64,000 bases of DNA from Arcticibacter sp041902385 (GCF_041902385.1 NZ_CP169244.1:2108001-2172000); one strand, 5' to 3'. Positions 19,140 through 28,486 are shown, counted from the first letter of the stretch. Program-made: numbers and translations. Notes: generated by a model not told the origin, from the sequence alone.

Positions 19140-19919
19140 CTACTTTGTCTGCGAACCACCGACAAGATTGGTCAGACGGATAAAATCGGCCACATCCAGT
19201 CTTTCTGCCCTTAGTTCGAAGACAGGCTCGTCTCCCATTTTCTCCTTGCTGATAAGTCCGGCCAGTGCATTTCGCAGGGTCTTTCTTCTTTGGTTAAAGC
19301 CTGCTTTCACCACCTTCCAGAACAGATCTTCGTCGCATTCGAGTTTTTGAGTAGCATTCCGGCTCAGGCGGATCACTGCCGATAGCACTTTCGGCGGAGG
19401 ATTAAATACCCCTGCTTTTACCGTGAACAGATATTCGACATTGTAATAGGCCTGAACAAAGACCGACAGGATACCATATTCTTTGGATCCTGCTTTCGCT
19501 GTACAGCGTTCTGCAACCTCCTTCTGAAACATGCCCACAACCTCCGGTATTTGCTGCCGGTTCTCCAGTACCTTGAATAGAATTTGGGAGGAGATATTGT
19601 ATGGAAAGTTACCGATCACGCCCACAGGTTCGTTGAATAGTGCTTTAAAATCCAAAGCCAGAAAGTCGCCGTTAATGAGGCGCTCGCCCAGGGAAGGATA
19701 TTTGGTATGGAGATAGGCCACTGATTCTGAATCGAGGTCGATAAGGTAGGTTTCGTAGTCCGTCTTCTGCAGGAGAAAATCGGTAAGGACTCCCATTCCC
19801 GGACCAACCTCGAGCACCTTCCGGTATCTGTCTGAGGGCCTCAGGCTTTCCACAATTTTTGAAGCAATATTCTTATCCGTTAAGAAGTGCTGGCCTAAAT
19901 GTTTTTTCGCACGAACCAT
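19140..19919 (-). CDS. rsmA: 16S rRNA dimethyladenosine transferase
   Basis: A 259-residue KsgA/RsmA methyltransferase that dimethylates two adjacent adenines near the 3' end of 16S rRNA during small-subunit assembly. It opens with VRAKKHLGQHFLTD, has the SAM motif EVGPGMGVLTDFLL near residue 40 and the catalytic NFPYNIS motif (an NLPY variant). The start is placed at the ATG at 19919, because the open frame continues upstream to 20039 but loses family similarity. It is divergent from pdxA. Confidence 0.95.
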   Translation of the reverse strand: MVRAKKHLGQHFLTDKNIASKIVESLRPSDRYRKVLEVGPGMGVLTDFLLQKTDYETYLIDLDSESVAYLHTKYPSLGERLINGDFLALDFKALFNEPVGVIGNFPYNISSQILFKVLENRQQIPEVVGMFQKEVAERCTAKAGSKEYGILSVFVQAYYNVEYLFTVKAGVFNPPPKVLSAVIRLSRNATQKLECDEDLFWKVVKAGFNQRRKTLRNALAGLISKEKMGDEPVFELRAERLDVADFIRLTNLVGGSQTK

Positions 19920-20124
19920 ATACAAACTTTTGCCGCCCCCAATTTCACACAGTAGCATCGCGTTTCCTTTTTTGTCCCTCGGGGGACCGGAAGCTGAAGC
20001 TTTGACCGGCGGAAATCTCCGGCATGCAAATAACGGCATTTGCCCGTACAGGTATGATAATTATTTACAAAATAGTTAATTTGCAAAAATTTATCGCAAA
20101 CCCGATTTGCAGAGACTCATTCAA

Positions 20125-21180
20125 ATGAAGGAAAAGATTAAAATTGGCATTTCTGTAGGAGATATTAATGGTATAGGATTGGAGGTTATTTTAAAGACCC
20201 TTGCAGATCATACAATTTATGATTACTGTACTCCGATTGTGTATGGAACAACAAAGATTGCTTCTTTTTACCGTAAAGCGCTTTCGCTCGGCGAGTTTAG
20301 CTTTAATGTGATCAGTAAGGCGGAGCAAGCAAACGGGAAGCGACCCAATATGATCAATTGCTGGGAGGAGGATGTGAAGATTGAGCCCGGCGTTGCAAAT
20401 GCCACCGGGGGTAAGTATGCCTTACTTTCACTTGAAAGGGCCGTCTCTGACCTCCTCGATGGTCAGACGGACGCTCTTGTCACTGCACCAATCAACAAAC
20501 ATAATATACAAAGCGACAATTTTAATTTTCCTGGTCATACGGAATATATCCAGCATAAAGCAGGGGCGGCTGATTCTTTAATGTTTCTGGTGAGCGACGA
20601 CCTGCGCATAGGTGTCGTAACAGGACACGTTCCGGTGACAGAAATCGCGCAGCATATTACAAAAGAGGCCATTGTGTCAAAGCTGGCTTTAATGAAAGAA
20701 AGTCTTAAAAAGGATTTTTGGGTTCAGAAACCTAAGATCGCAGTTCTGGGCCTTAACCCCCATGCAGGCGACAGCGGATTGATTGGCAGTGAAGAAGAGA
20801 GTATCATTGTCCCCGCTATTCAGGAAGCCAATGACAAAGGAGTGTTCGCTTTCGGCCCTTATGCAGCTGACGGTTTCTTCGCTAATGCATCCCATTTGAA
20901 GTTTGATGCTGTTCTGGCGATGTATCACGACCAGGGACTTATCCCTTTTAAGTACATTGCGTTTCACGACGGGGTGAACTTTACAGCAGGCCTGCCTGTT
21001 GTTCGTACCTCTCCTGATCACGGCACGGGCTACGATATAGCCGGAAAGAATATGGCTTCTGCCAATTCTTTCAGAACCGCACTTTTTGAGGCAGTTAATA
21101 TTGTAAAGAGGCGCCGTGAAATGGCAGAGCTTACAGCCAATCCGCTTAAGATCACTAAGTTGTCAAAAGATCGCGACTAA
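20125..21180 (+). CDS. pdxA: 4-hydroxythreonine-4-phosphate dehydrogenase
   Basis: A 351-residue metal-dependent NAD oxidoreductase of the DXP-dependent pyridoxal phosphate pathway. It starts KIKIGISVGDINGIGLEV. Metal ligands are in GHTEYIQH, the YHDQGLIPFKY motif and SPDHGTGYDIAG. The ATG at 20125 is preferred over a TTG at 20107 that would add six residues. Its partner pdxJ is in this window at 53050-53772, so both ring-closing steps are present though unlinked. Confidence 0.96.
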   Translation: MKEKIKIGISVGDINGIGLEVILKTLADHTIYDYCTPIVYGTTKIASFYRKALSLGEFSFNVISKAEQANGKRPNMINCWEEDVKIEPGVANATGGKYALLSLERAVSDLLDGQTDALVTAPINKHNIQSDNFNFPGHTEYIQHKAGAADSLMFLVSDDLRIGVVTGHVPVTEIAQHITKEAIVSKLALMKESLKKDFWVQKPKIAVLGLNPHAGDSGLIGSEEESIIVPAIQEANDKGVFAFGPYAADGFFANASHLKFDAVLAMYHDQGLIPFKYIAFHDGVNFTAGLPVVRTSPDHGTGYDIAGKNMASANSFRTALFEAVNIVKRRREMAELTANPLKITKLSKDRD

Positions 21181-21340
21181 GTGTGCGTCAGGGCCGTGGA
21201 AAAGGCATTTCAGGCCAGCGGGACTGTGTTACCGGGGCCAAAGATACCCTTGCTGCAGGCCCCCTTCATTCTTAGGCAATTAGCTCTGCGCCGCCTTCTT
21301 CCATATTTAAAAAAACTTTTACAGAGTCATTAATTTTATC

Positions 21341-21348
21341 TATTTTTG
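21341..21348 (+). promoter_or_regulatory. TAnnTTTG-type promoter box before yceD
   Basis: TATTTTTG matches the Bacteroidota minus-7 consensus TAnnTTTG and lies 20 bases before the TTG start at 21368, so the leader would be very short. A clear minus-33 TTG was not identified. Confidence 0.5.
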
Positions 21349-21367
21349 CAGGCTCAATTGCCGTGCT

Positions 21368-21910
21368 TTGAAATCGTTACAGGAATATCGGATATCATAC
21401 ACCGGACTAAAGACCGGAAAGCATCAGTACGATTTTGATATTGATGAGCGCTTTTTCAATGAGTTTGAGTACTCGCTGGTGAAGACAGGGGAGCTGAAGG
21501 TTAATCTTGAGCTTGACAAGCAGGAAACGATGATTATCCTGCAGTTTGAGATTAAGGGAGAGATATTCCTTAATTGCGACGTATGTTTGTCGGACTTCCC
21601 CATTGCGGTGGATGTGAAGGAGCGGCAGATTGCGAAGTTCAGTGAAGATGAGCATCTGGAAGACGATACGGATGAAATTATGGTGCTGGGAAAGAATGAA
21701 CATGAGATTGATGTAGCGCCGTTGATTTACGAGTATATTAATCTTGCGGTGCCGTATTTTCACAGGTGTGAAGAGCCGGGGAAGACCCGATGGTGCGATG
21801 GCGAAATGCTTGAAAAGCTGAATAAGTTGTCGGGCCAGACAGAAGAAGAACAACAACAAGACAATGCAGATCCAAGGTGGGAAGCGTTGAAAAAAATAAA
21901 AAAACAATAA
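21368..21910 (+). CDS. DUF177/YceD family protein
   Basis: A 180-residue protein of the YceD/DUF177 family, linked in other bacteria to 23S rRNA accumulation and almost always encoded just before rpmF, as here (15 bases). The family Cys pairs are present: CDVCLSDFP in the middle and a later HRCEEPGKTRWCDGEML. The start is a TTG (MKSLQEYRISYTGL); no ATG fits the family N-terminus. The end is acidic and Gln-rich, then Lys-rich (QTEEEQQQDN...KKIKKQ). The gene opens an operon with rpmF, plsX and fabH. Confidence 0.9.
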   Translation: MKSLQEYRISYTGLKTGKHQYDFDIDERFFNEFEYSLVKTGELKVNLELDKQETMIILQFEIKGEIFLNCDVCLSDFPIAVDVKERQIAKFSEDEHLEDDTDEIMVLGKNEHEIDVAPLIYEYINLAVPYFHRCEEPGKTRWCDGEMLEKLNKLSGQTEEEQQQDNADPRWEALKKIKKQ

Positions 21911-21925
21911 TTAAAAAACAGGAAA

Positions 21926-22117
21926 ATGGCACATCCAAAACGAAAACTGTCAAAGTCTAGAAGAGATAAGAGAAGAACACATTATAAGGCAGAAGCGCCA
22001 GCCTTGTTCACTTGCCAGACTACAGGCGCAGTTCACTTGCCTCACCGTGCTTATAACGTTGATGGTAACTTATACTACAACGGTAAGTTAGTTATAGAGA
22101 ACACCTCAATAGCATAA
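21926..22117 (+). CDS. rpmF: 50S ribosomal protein L32
   Basis: A 63-residue basic ribosomal protein. It starts AHPKRKLSKSRRDKRRTHYK, the typical L32 N-terminus, and continues with the LFTCQTTGAVHLPHRAY core. Only one of the zinc-type Cys positions is left (TCQTT), as in other Bacteroidota L32 proteins. It is followed after 14 bases by plsX, the standard order. Confidence 0.97.
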   Translation: MAHPKRKLSKSRRDKRRTHYKAEAPALFTCQTTGAVHLPHRAYNVDGNLYYNGKLVIENTSIA

Positions 22118-22131
22118 GGTAATTTTCTGCA

Positions 22132-23070
22132 ATGAAAATTGGCTTAGATATAATGGGCGGAGACTTTGCTCCCAGGGCAACCGTTCTGGGAGCAATTGCA
22201 GCCTTTAAAGCCTTGGATAAGCATCAAAAACTGGTGCTTATCGGCGATAAAGACCAGGCCTTTCCTGTTTTGGAAGAGCAAAACTTCAATCCTGATCATT
22301 TTGAATTTGTTCATACCACCGAAACGATCGGTATGGGCGAGCACCCCACTAAAGCCATCACTCAAAAACCTGGCGCAAGCATTCCACTTGGTTTCAAGCT
22401 TTTGAAAGAGGGAAAGATCGATTCTTTCTCTTCTGCAGGAAACACCGGAGCGATGCTTGTTGGGGCAATGTTTAGTATTAAGACGATTCCTGGAGTAATA
22501 CGTCCTGCAATATCTACAGTGGTGCCAAAGCTCAAAAAGGGTTATGGTATCATGCTTGACGTAGGCGCAAATGCGGACTGCAAGCCCGATACTCTTCTCC
22601 AGTTCGGAATACTGGGGAGCCTTTTTGCTGAGAATATCCTCGGGATTCAGAACCCGAAAGTAGGCCTGATCAATATAGGGGAGGAAGAAGAGAAAGGAAA
22701 TCTTTTGATGCTTGCCACTCATCCTATGATGAAGGATACCAACATGTTTAATTTTATCGGCAATATTGAGGGGCGCGATTTATTCGATGAAAAAGCCGAT
22801 GTAATTGTCTGCGACGGGTTCACCGGGAACGTGATGCTCAAGCTGGCAGAAACGTTTTATGTCCTCACCAAGAAGAAAGGGTTTGAGGACGAGTTTTTTG
22901 CCAGATTCAACTACGAGCAGTACGGAGGAAGTCCGATCCTGGGTGTAAACGCGCCTGTTATCATCGGTCATGGAATATCGAGCCCGGAAGCCATTAAAAA
23001 CATGATCCTTCTTTCGAGAAGCATGATCACCACGAAGTTAATTGAAAAGATCACATCTGCATTTAAATAA
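22132..23070 (+). CDS. plsX: Phosphate acyltransferase
   Basis: A 312-residue PlsX that converts acyl-ACP to acyl-phosphate for phospholipid synthesis. It starts KIGLDIMGGDFAPRATVLGA and carries the SAGNTGAMLVGAM, PAISTVVPKLKKGYGIMLDVGAN and CDGFTGNVMLKLAE blocks typical of the family. It is a peripheral membrane enzyme with no signal. It sits between rpmF and fabH, 13 bases from the latter's start. Confidence 0.97.
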   Translation: MKIGLDIMGGDFAPRATVLGAIAAFKALDKHQKLVLIGDKDQAFPVLEEQNFNPDHFEFVHTTETIGMGEHPTKAITQKPGASIPLGFKLLKEGKIDSFSSAGNTGAMLVGAMFSIKTIPGVIRPAISTVVPKLKKGYGIMLDVGANADCKPDTLLQFGILGSLFAENILGIQNPKVGLINIGEEEEKGNLLMLATHPMMKDTNMFNFIGNIEGRDLFDEKADVIVCDGFTGNVMLKLAETFYVLTKKKGFEDEFFARFNYEQYGGSPILGVNAPVIIGHGISSPEAIKNMILLSRSMITTKLIEKITSAFK

Positions 23071-23083
23071 TACAGACAGGACA

Positions 23084-24073
23084 ATGCAAAAAATAAACGC
23101 TGCCATTACAGCCGTCAATGGTTACGTGCCTGACTATATACTGACCAACCGCGAGTTGGAGACGATGGTAGATACCAACGACGAGTGGATTACCACCCGC
23201 ACGGGTATAAGGGAAAGGAGAATACTGCGCGGAGAGGGTGTTGCAACTTCTGATCTGGCTGTTCCTGCTGTTCAGGGACTCTTGCAGAAAAGGGGAATCG
23301 GTGCTGAAGAGATTGATCTTATTATCTTTTGTACCTCTACCCCTGATATGCCTATTCCGGCAACCGCTAACATTCTAGCTCATAAGATCGGCGCTAAAAA
23401 TGCCTGGGGATATGATCTGCAGGCGGCTTGCTCTGGTTTCGTGTATGGTCTTACTACTGGCGCCCAGTTCATTGAATCGGGTAAGCATCAGAAGGTTCTG
23501 GTAGTAGGAGGAGACCGCATGTCGTCCATTGTAAACTACGAAGATCGTGCTACCTGTATCCTTTTTGGCGACGGCTGCGGTGCAGTATTGCTCGAGCCCA
23601 ACACAGAAGGCTACGGCGTGATCGACTCTGTACTGAAGAGCGACGGGGCCGGTTGTCAGAATCTCTTCATGAAAGCAGGGGGCTCGCTGAAGCCCGCTAC
23701 TCATGCCACTGTCGACGCCAAAGAGCATTACGCTTATCAGGAGGGTCAGGCTGTTTTCAAAGCAGCGGTGACTAATATGGCTGATGTTGCAGTAGAAGTC
23801 ATTGATCGGAATAACCTGAAGTCTGAGGATATTGCCTGGCTGGTACCCCATCAGGCGAACAAACGTATTATTGATGCTACCGCCAGTAGGGCCGGAGTTC
23901 CGCCAGAGAAGGTGATGGTAAACATCGACCGCTTCGGCAACACAACAAACGGAACCATTCCCCTGTGCTTGTGGGAATGGGAGAGTAAGCTTAAGAAAGG
24001 CGATAACCTGATCCTGGCAGCTTTTGGCGGTGGGTTTACCTGGGGAGCTATGTATCTTAAGTGGGCATACTAG
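23084..24073 (+). CDS. fabH: 3-oxoacyl-ACP synthase III
   Basis: A 329-residue condensing enzyme that starts fatty-acid synthesis from acetyl-CoA and malonyl-ACP. The catalytic triad is visible: Cys in QAACSGFVYGL near residue 115, His in LVPHQANKRI and Asn in RFGNTTNGTIPL. The ATG at 23084 is preferred; an earlier in-frame ATG at 23042 lies inside plsX. A G5 run inside it (KAGGS) is in frame, so not all runs are mis-called. Confidence 0.96.
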   Translation: MQKINAAITAVNGYVPDYILTNRELETMVDTNDEWITTRTGIRERRILRGEGVATSDLAVPAVQGLLQKRGIGAEEIDLIIFCTSTPDMPIPATANILAHKIGAKNAWGYDLQAACSGFVYGLTTGAQFIESGKHQKVLVVGGDRMSSIVNYEDRATCILFGDGCGAVLLEPNTEGYGVIDSVLKSDGAGCQNLFMKAGGSLKPATHATVDAKEHYAYQEGQAVFKAAVTNMADVAVEVIDRNNLKSEDIAWLVPHQANKRIIDATASRAGVPPEKVMVNIDRFGNTTNGTIPLCLWEWESKLKKGDNLILAAFGGGFTWGAMYLKWAY

Positions 24074-24256
24074 CCGGAGCGTCTCTAAAGAGTAGATAAT
24101 ACCCTGCCGTTAGGCAGACATAATAATTAAAGGAGGTTTTCCGGCAGCTGTTTCCGGAGGCAAAGCATCAGGGATGGCTTGGCTGGCTGAAGGCCTCTTG
24201 TTTTTCAGTTTTATTTATGAACTTTGAATTATAAATAAATTAACCAAAAAACAAAT

Positions 24257-24745
24257 ATGGATATTAAACAGGTTCAGGAACTTATCAGATTTGTTTCAAA
24301 ATCAGGTGTTAATGAAGTTTCGATCGAAGAGAAAGATTTTAAGATCACTATAAAAACCAATCAGGCTCCGACGTATGTAAATGCTACTATACCGGCGCCT
24401 GTTGTGGCAGCACCCCAGGCACCCGCGGCAGCTCCTGCTGCAGCAGAACAGGCGGCTCCTGCAGCGCCTAAAGCGCCTGTAGCAGAGGCCGAGGATACCT
24501 CAAAATACCTCACTGTCAAATCGCCAATGATCGGTACGTTCTACCGCTCAGCAGGCCCTGATAAGCCCTTCTTTGTCAACGTCGGCGATGAAGTGAAAGC
24601 TGGTCAGGTGGTTTGTATCATCGAAGCCATGAAACTGTTCAATGAGATTGAGTCGGAAGTTTCAGGCCGCATAGTAAAAGTACTGGTTGAGAATTCAAGT
24701 CCTGTAGAGTACGATCAGCCTTTGTTCCTGGTTGAACCTGCATAA
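24257..24745 (+). CDS. accB: Acetyl-CoA carboxylase biotin carboxyl carrier protein
   Basis: A 162-residue BCCP. The N-terminal domain (MDIKQVQELIRFVSKSG) is followed by an Ala/Pro-rich linker at about 45-80, then the biotinyl domain with SPMIGTFYRS and the EAMKLFNEIES motif, in which Lys near 126 carries biotin. It works with AccC encoded next. A hairpin with a T tract lies between the two genes, so the ratio of the subunits may be adjusted there. Confidence 0.97.
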   Translation: MDIKQVQELIRFVSKSGVNEVSIEEKDFKITIKTNQAPTYVNATIPAPVVAAPQAPAAAPAAAEQAAPAAPKAPVAEAEDTSKYLTVKSPMIGTFYRSAGPDKPFFVNVGDEVKAGQVVCIIEAMKLFNEIESEVSGRIVKVLVENSSPVEYDQPLFLVEPA

Positions 24746-24760
24746 TATAAATGACATTGA

Positions 24761-24809
24761 TGTGCAAGTATGCAGACGTGCGAACGCCTGTTTATTTGCA
24801 CATTTTTTT
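24761..24809 (+). terminator. Terminator-like hairpin between accB and accC
   Basis: TGTGCAA at 24761-24767 pairs with TTGCACA at 24796-24802 and is followed by seven T (24803-24809). It lies between accB and accC. It could cause partial termination so that BCCP is made in excess of the carboxylase. The stem is only 7 bp with a 28-base loop, so strength is uncertain. Confidence 0.5.
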
Positions 24810-24830
24810 ATGTACCAATAAGCGTAATAT

Positions 24831-26180
24831 ATGTTTAAGAAGATATTAATTGCTAACCGAGGAGAGATTGCTCTGCGTATTATTCGTACCTGCAAAGAAA
24901 TGGGCATCAAAACAGTAGCTGTTTATTCTACTGCCGACCGCGAGAGCCTGCACGTCAGGTTTGCCGATGAGGCCGTTTGTATTGGTCCTCCAGCAAGCAA
25001 AGATTCATATCTTAATATCCCCAATATCATTTCAGCGGCGGAGCTTACAAATGCTGACGCTATCCATCCGGGCTACGGATTTTTGTCTGAAAATGCCAAG
25101 TTCTCGGCGATCTGCCGCGATTACCATATCAAATTTATAGGCGCTACGCCCGAGCAGATCAATGCGATGGGCGACAAGGCTTCCGCTAAGGAGACGATGA
25201 AGAATGCCGGGGTTCCGACCATTCCGGGATCGGATGGCCTGGTTTCAGATGTGAAGGAAGGAATCGAAATTGCCAACTCAATCGGCTATCCGGTGATTCT
25301 TAAAGCAACGGCAGGCGGTGGCGGTCGCGGAATGCGCATCGTATGGAAAGATGAAGACTTTGAAGCTGCCTGGGATTCAGCAAGGATGGAAGCAGGAGCT
25401 GCCTTCGGGAACGACGGCATATACCTTGAGAAGTTTGTGGAGGATCCGCGTCACATCGAAATCCAGATTATCGGCGATCAGTACGGCAAGGTTTGTCACC
25501 TTTCAGAACGCGACTGCTCAATACAGCGTCGTCACCAGAAGCTGGTAGAAGAATCTCCTTCTCCTTTTATGACCGATGATCTTCGGGAGAGAATGGGTGA
25601 GGCCGCAGTAAAAGGCGCAAAGGCTGTAAATTATGAAGGTGCCGGTACAATTGAGTTCCTTGTGGATAAGCATCGGAACTTTTATTTCATGGAGATGAAC
25701 ACCCGTATTCAGGTGGAGCATCCTGTTACTGAGGAAGTGATCAATTACGATCTCATCAAAGAGCAAATACGTGTAGCCGCGGGCGTTCCGATCTCGGGCA
25801 GAAATTACACACCTGCTAAACACGCCATCGAGTGCCGTATTAATGCTGAAGATCCTGCTAATAATTTCAGGCCTTCTCCTGGTCGTATCACCATCTTCCA
25901 TTCTCCTGGAGGTCACGGGGTTCGGGTAGATACGCACGTGTATGCCGGATACCAGATCCCGCCTAACTATGATTCAATGATTGCCAAGCTGATCTGTACA
26001 GGCCAGACCCGCGAGGAGGCAATTTCAACCATGGAGCGCGCTCTTAGTGAGTTCGTGATTGAAGGTGTTAAAACAACCATACCCTTCCATAGCCAGCTCA
26101 TGAAAGACCCTAATTTCCGTGCAGGTAATTTTACTACCAAGTTCATGGAGAGCTTCGAATATGTGGATGAAAATGCGTAA
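24831..26180 (+). CDS. accC: Acetyl-CoA carboxylase, biotin carboxylase subunit
   Basis: A 449-residue ATP-grasp enzyme that carboxylates biotin on AccB. It opens FKKILIANRGEIALRIIRTCKEMG, has the ATP-binding glycine loop KATAGGGGRGMRIV, and the EMNTRIQVEHPVTEE active-site motif, followed by the C-terminal biotin carboxylase domain. Length matches the family. It comes 85 bases after accB and 47 before tatC on the same strand. Confidence 0.97.
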   Translation: MFKKILIANRGEIALRIIRTCKEMGIKTVAVYSTADRESLHVRFADEAVCIGPPASKDSYLNIPNIISAAELTNADAIHPGYGFLSENAKFSAICRDYHIKFIGATPEQINAMGDKASAKETMKNAGVPTIPGSDGLVSDVKEGIEIANSIGYPVILKATAGGGGRGMRIVWKDEDFEAAWDSARMEAGAAFGNDGIYLEKFVEDPRHIEIQIIGDQYGKVCHLSERDCSIQRRHQKLVEESPSPFMTDDLRERMGEAAVKGAKAVNYEGAGTIEFLVDKHRNFYFMEMNTRIQVEHPVTEEVINYDLIKEQIRVAAGVPISGRNYTPAKHAIECRINAEDPANNFRPSPGRITIFHSPGGHGVRVDTHVYAGYQIPPNYDSMIAKLICTGQTREEAISTMERALSEFVIEGVKTTIPFHSQLMKDPNFRAGNFTTKFMESFEYVDENA

Positions 26181-26227
26181 GCTTGGCTAAAATTTACTTT
26201 TACCATTAAAAGCACTCCTGTAAATCT

Positions 26228-27100
26228 ATGGCCGATACCAAGGGGAAAAGACTTCTTGACTCAATAAAGAAGAAGGGACAGAATCTGGAAGCAGAGATGT
26301 CGTTCTTCGATCATTTGGAAGTACTTCGCTGGCACCTGATCAGATCCTGTGTCGCCATTGTAATATTTACAGGACTCGCTTTTGCGTACTACGATTTTAT
26401 CTTTGATAAGATCATCCTGGGCCCCAAAAGTCCTTCGTTTTGGACCTATCGCATGATGTGTCAGATCGCAGAACGCTTCCATCTTTCAGATGATTACTGC
26501 ATCCGGAAAATCGATTTCAATATCATCAATACGGAGATGGCGGGGCAGTTCACCCTGCAGATGAATTCTTCGCTGCTAGCGGGCCTTGTGCTCGGGTTTC
26601 CCTATCTCCTTTATGAGATATGGCGATTTGTTAAACCTGGCCTTACCGACAAGGAAAGAACCTCAGCCAGCGGCTTTGTCTTTTATGCCACCCTGTTGTT
26701 TATTCTGGGAATCCTGTTCGGATACTTCATCATTGCTCCGCTTTCCATCACTTTTCTCGCTAACTACACCGTTAGTGATATCATCCAGAATCAGATCACA
26801 ATAGACTCATACTTGTCGTCCGTCGCCACACTGACGCTGGGTACCGGAATCGTGTTTGAGCTGCCGATCCTGATCTTCATCCTTTCGAAAATGGGGGTTA
26901 TGACGCCTCGCTTCATGCGGGCATCGAGAAGGTATGCAACCGTTATCATTCTTATAATTGCGGCTATCATCACGCCTACTCCTGATATTCTGACCATGCT
27001 TACGGTTAGCTTCCCGCTCTTTATTCTGTACGAGGTCAGCATCATGATCTCTGCAAGAGTTGAAAAGCGCAGGGAAAAGGCACTCTTAAGCAGAGACTAG
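26228..27100 (+). CDS. tatC: Sec-independent protein translocase subunit TatC
   Basis: A 290-residue membrane protein with six predicted helices, the twin-arginine signal receptor of the Tat pathway. The N-terminal MSFFDHLEVLRWHLIRS is the conserved FFDHLEELR-type motif with the functional Glu. A long periplasmic loop follows helix 1, and the PRFMRASRRYATVIILIIAAIITPTPD block is typical. TatA/B are not in the window. Confidence 0.96.
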   Translation: MADTKGKRLLDSIKKKGQNLEAEMSFFDHLEVLRWHLIRSCVAIVIFTGLAFAYYDFIFDKIILGPKSPSFWTYRMMCQIAERFHLSDDYCIRKIDFNIINTEMAGQFTLQMNSSLLAGLVLGFPYLLYEIWRFVKPGLTDKERTSASGFVFYATLLFILGILFGYFIIAPLSITFLANYTVSDIIQNQITIDSYLSSVATLTLGTGIVFELPILIFILSKMGVMTPRFMRASRRYATVIILIIAAIITPTPDILTMLTVSFPLFILYEVSIMISARVEKRREKALLSRD

Positions 27101-27264
27101 GATTCCGGCTTGTGTTGTCTTGGTCTCCGGCTCCGAACGTTCCTGAGAGCCAGGTACATCCCGTCGCCGGCGATAACATCGCATTTATATTTTTCCGCTA
27201 ACAAACTATTTCACATTTTTGTGTCCGCCCGCTGCGTTAAGGGCAGTGCGGCAGATCAACGATT

Positions 27265-27699
27265 ATGGACAAAAATATATCAATAGCGATCGGCTCTGAC
27301 CACGCCGGTTTTGACTACAAGGAAATGCTGAAAGACTTTCTGAAGGATGTGCAGGTAAAGGATTTCGGGACCCACAGTCCTGAGTCTGCCGACTATCCGG
27401 ACTTTGCACACCCCGTAGCTTCTTCTGTAGAGAACGGTGAATTCACTTTGGGCATTCTGGTGTGTGGAAGTGCCAATGGCGTGGCCATCACGGCGAACAA
27501 GCATCAGGGGATCCGGGCAGCTATTTGCTGGACCGAAGAGCTCGCTGAACTTGCAAGAAAGCATAACAATGCAAATATCCTTTGTATTCCGGCCCGTTTT
27601 ATTAGTGAGGAACTCGCCAGGGCTATTACCACCCGCTTTATTGAAACTGAATTTGAAGGCGGACGTCACGCAACAAGGGTAGGCAAGATATCCTGCTAG
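27265..27699 (+). CDS. rpiB: Ribose-5-phosphate isomerase B
   Basis: A 144-residue RpiB/LacAB-family isomerase that interconverts ribose-5- and ribulose-5-phosphate. It shows SDHAGFDYKE at the N-terminus, the HPVASSVENGEFTLGILVCGSANGVAITANK phosphate/active-site block and AELARKHNNANILCIPARF. Length is normal. The last codons (GKISC, stop) lie in a 25-bp sequence repeated 60 bases further on. Confidence 0.95.
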   Translation: MDKNISIAIGSDHAGFDYKEMLKDFLKDVQVKDFGTHSPESADYPDFAHPVASSVENGEFTLGILVCGSANGVAITANKHQGIRAAICWTEELAELARKHNNANILCIPARFISEELARAITTRFIETEFEGGRHATRVGKISC

Positions 27700-27766
27700 C
27701 CTATTGTTTGTTGCATCAAAAAGAGATTATGCCAACAGGCGGGCAAGATATCCTGCTAGCCTATTG
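27682..27766. repeat. 25-bp direct repeat spanning the rpiB stop
   Basis: Identical 25-base copies at 27682-27706 and 27742-27766 both begin GGCAAGATATCCTGC; the first contains the last codons and stop of rpiB. The copies are 60 bases apart start to start. The second is followed by a perfect 9-bp hairpin (TTCTGCTCA/TGAGCAGAA, 27768-27798). This looks like a local duplication, or an assembly artefact. Confidence 0.85.
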
Positions 27767-27917
27767 CTTCTGCTCAGATCGTGAAGATTTGAGCAGAAAC
27801 AATGGTTATTATTTGATGTTCTGGCAGCCGCTCAGTTCTGAGCATTTCCCTTGCCGCATTCCTCATAGTGCATCGCCAGCTGCTACCGAGAATACTGTGG
27901 AGGTGCGAGACTGGTTC

Positions 27918-28397
27918 TTAGAAGGTCACGCGCACAGAGAAGCCAAACTGCCCGGCCTTAAAGTCGGCGTCCGGAGTAAATTGCAATGCGGGCTTCCAGT
28001 CGAACGACACGTTAATAGGCGCTTCGGCAAAACGATAGTCAAGACCGAGAACGCCATCAGCGCTAAGAAGGAAGTCGTTTTTGTCAATGTTCTTATAGTC
28101 AATGCCTCCTATTGACGCACCTCCTCCATAATACCACTGCAGTGTTCCGTCTTCAAATGGAATTGGTTTATGCACTTCGTACAGGCCGGTAAAGCGTATA
28201 GCCGAGTAAGAACTTTTGTCTTTAAAGCCAAGGATCAGGTCAAGTGCCCGGTCTTGCTGTAAAAAGGTCTTGAACGAAATTCCGGTATAGTCGCCAACTC
28301 TGACTCCTAACGCATTCTTGTACTGTGCATTTGCTGTATTTTTGCTGAATACCACCAGCGCGAAAATCAAAGATAGAAATGTGAAGAGCTTTCTCAT
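27918..28397 (-). CDS. Small outer-membrane beta-barrel-like protein (paralogue 1)
   Basis: A 159-residue exported protein. A signal peptide is clear (KLFTFLSLIFALVVFSKNTANAQ). The mature part has alternating beta-strand sequence (GVRVGDYTGISFKTFL, YYGGGASIGGI, INVSFDWKPALQF) and ends in Phe (FGFSVRVTF), the outer-membrane beta-signal. The start is set at the ATG at 28397; the frame continues further up without support. It resembles the next protein upstream in layout and in the FDWKPALQFTPDAD / FDWRPLFLLSPDTD segment, so they are tandem paralogues. Function unknown. Confidence 0.85.
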   Translation of the reverse strand: MRKLFTFLSLIFALVVFSKNTANAQYKNALGVRVGDYTGISFKTFLQQDRALDLILGFKDKSSYSAIRFTGLYEVHKPIPFEDGTLQWYYGGGASIGGIDYKNIDKNDFLLSADGVLGLDYRFAEAPINVSFDWKPALQFTPDADFKAGQFGFSVRVTF

Positions 28398-28486
28398 TTT
28401 AAATGTATTTGTAGTGTACTGAATTGGCAAAGGTAAAAAAGTCTGCATAAATAAGTCCGGAAGAAGCAGATATGGGCGCTCTTAAA

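Noticed and set aside
27708..28115. 135-codon plus-strand frame after rpiB
   Set aside because: It includes the duplicated rpiB end and then runs antisense into the outer-membrane protein gene. No start signal or family similarity.
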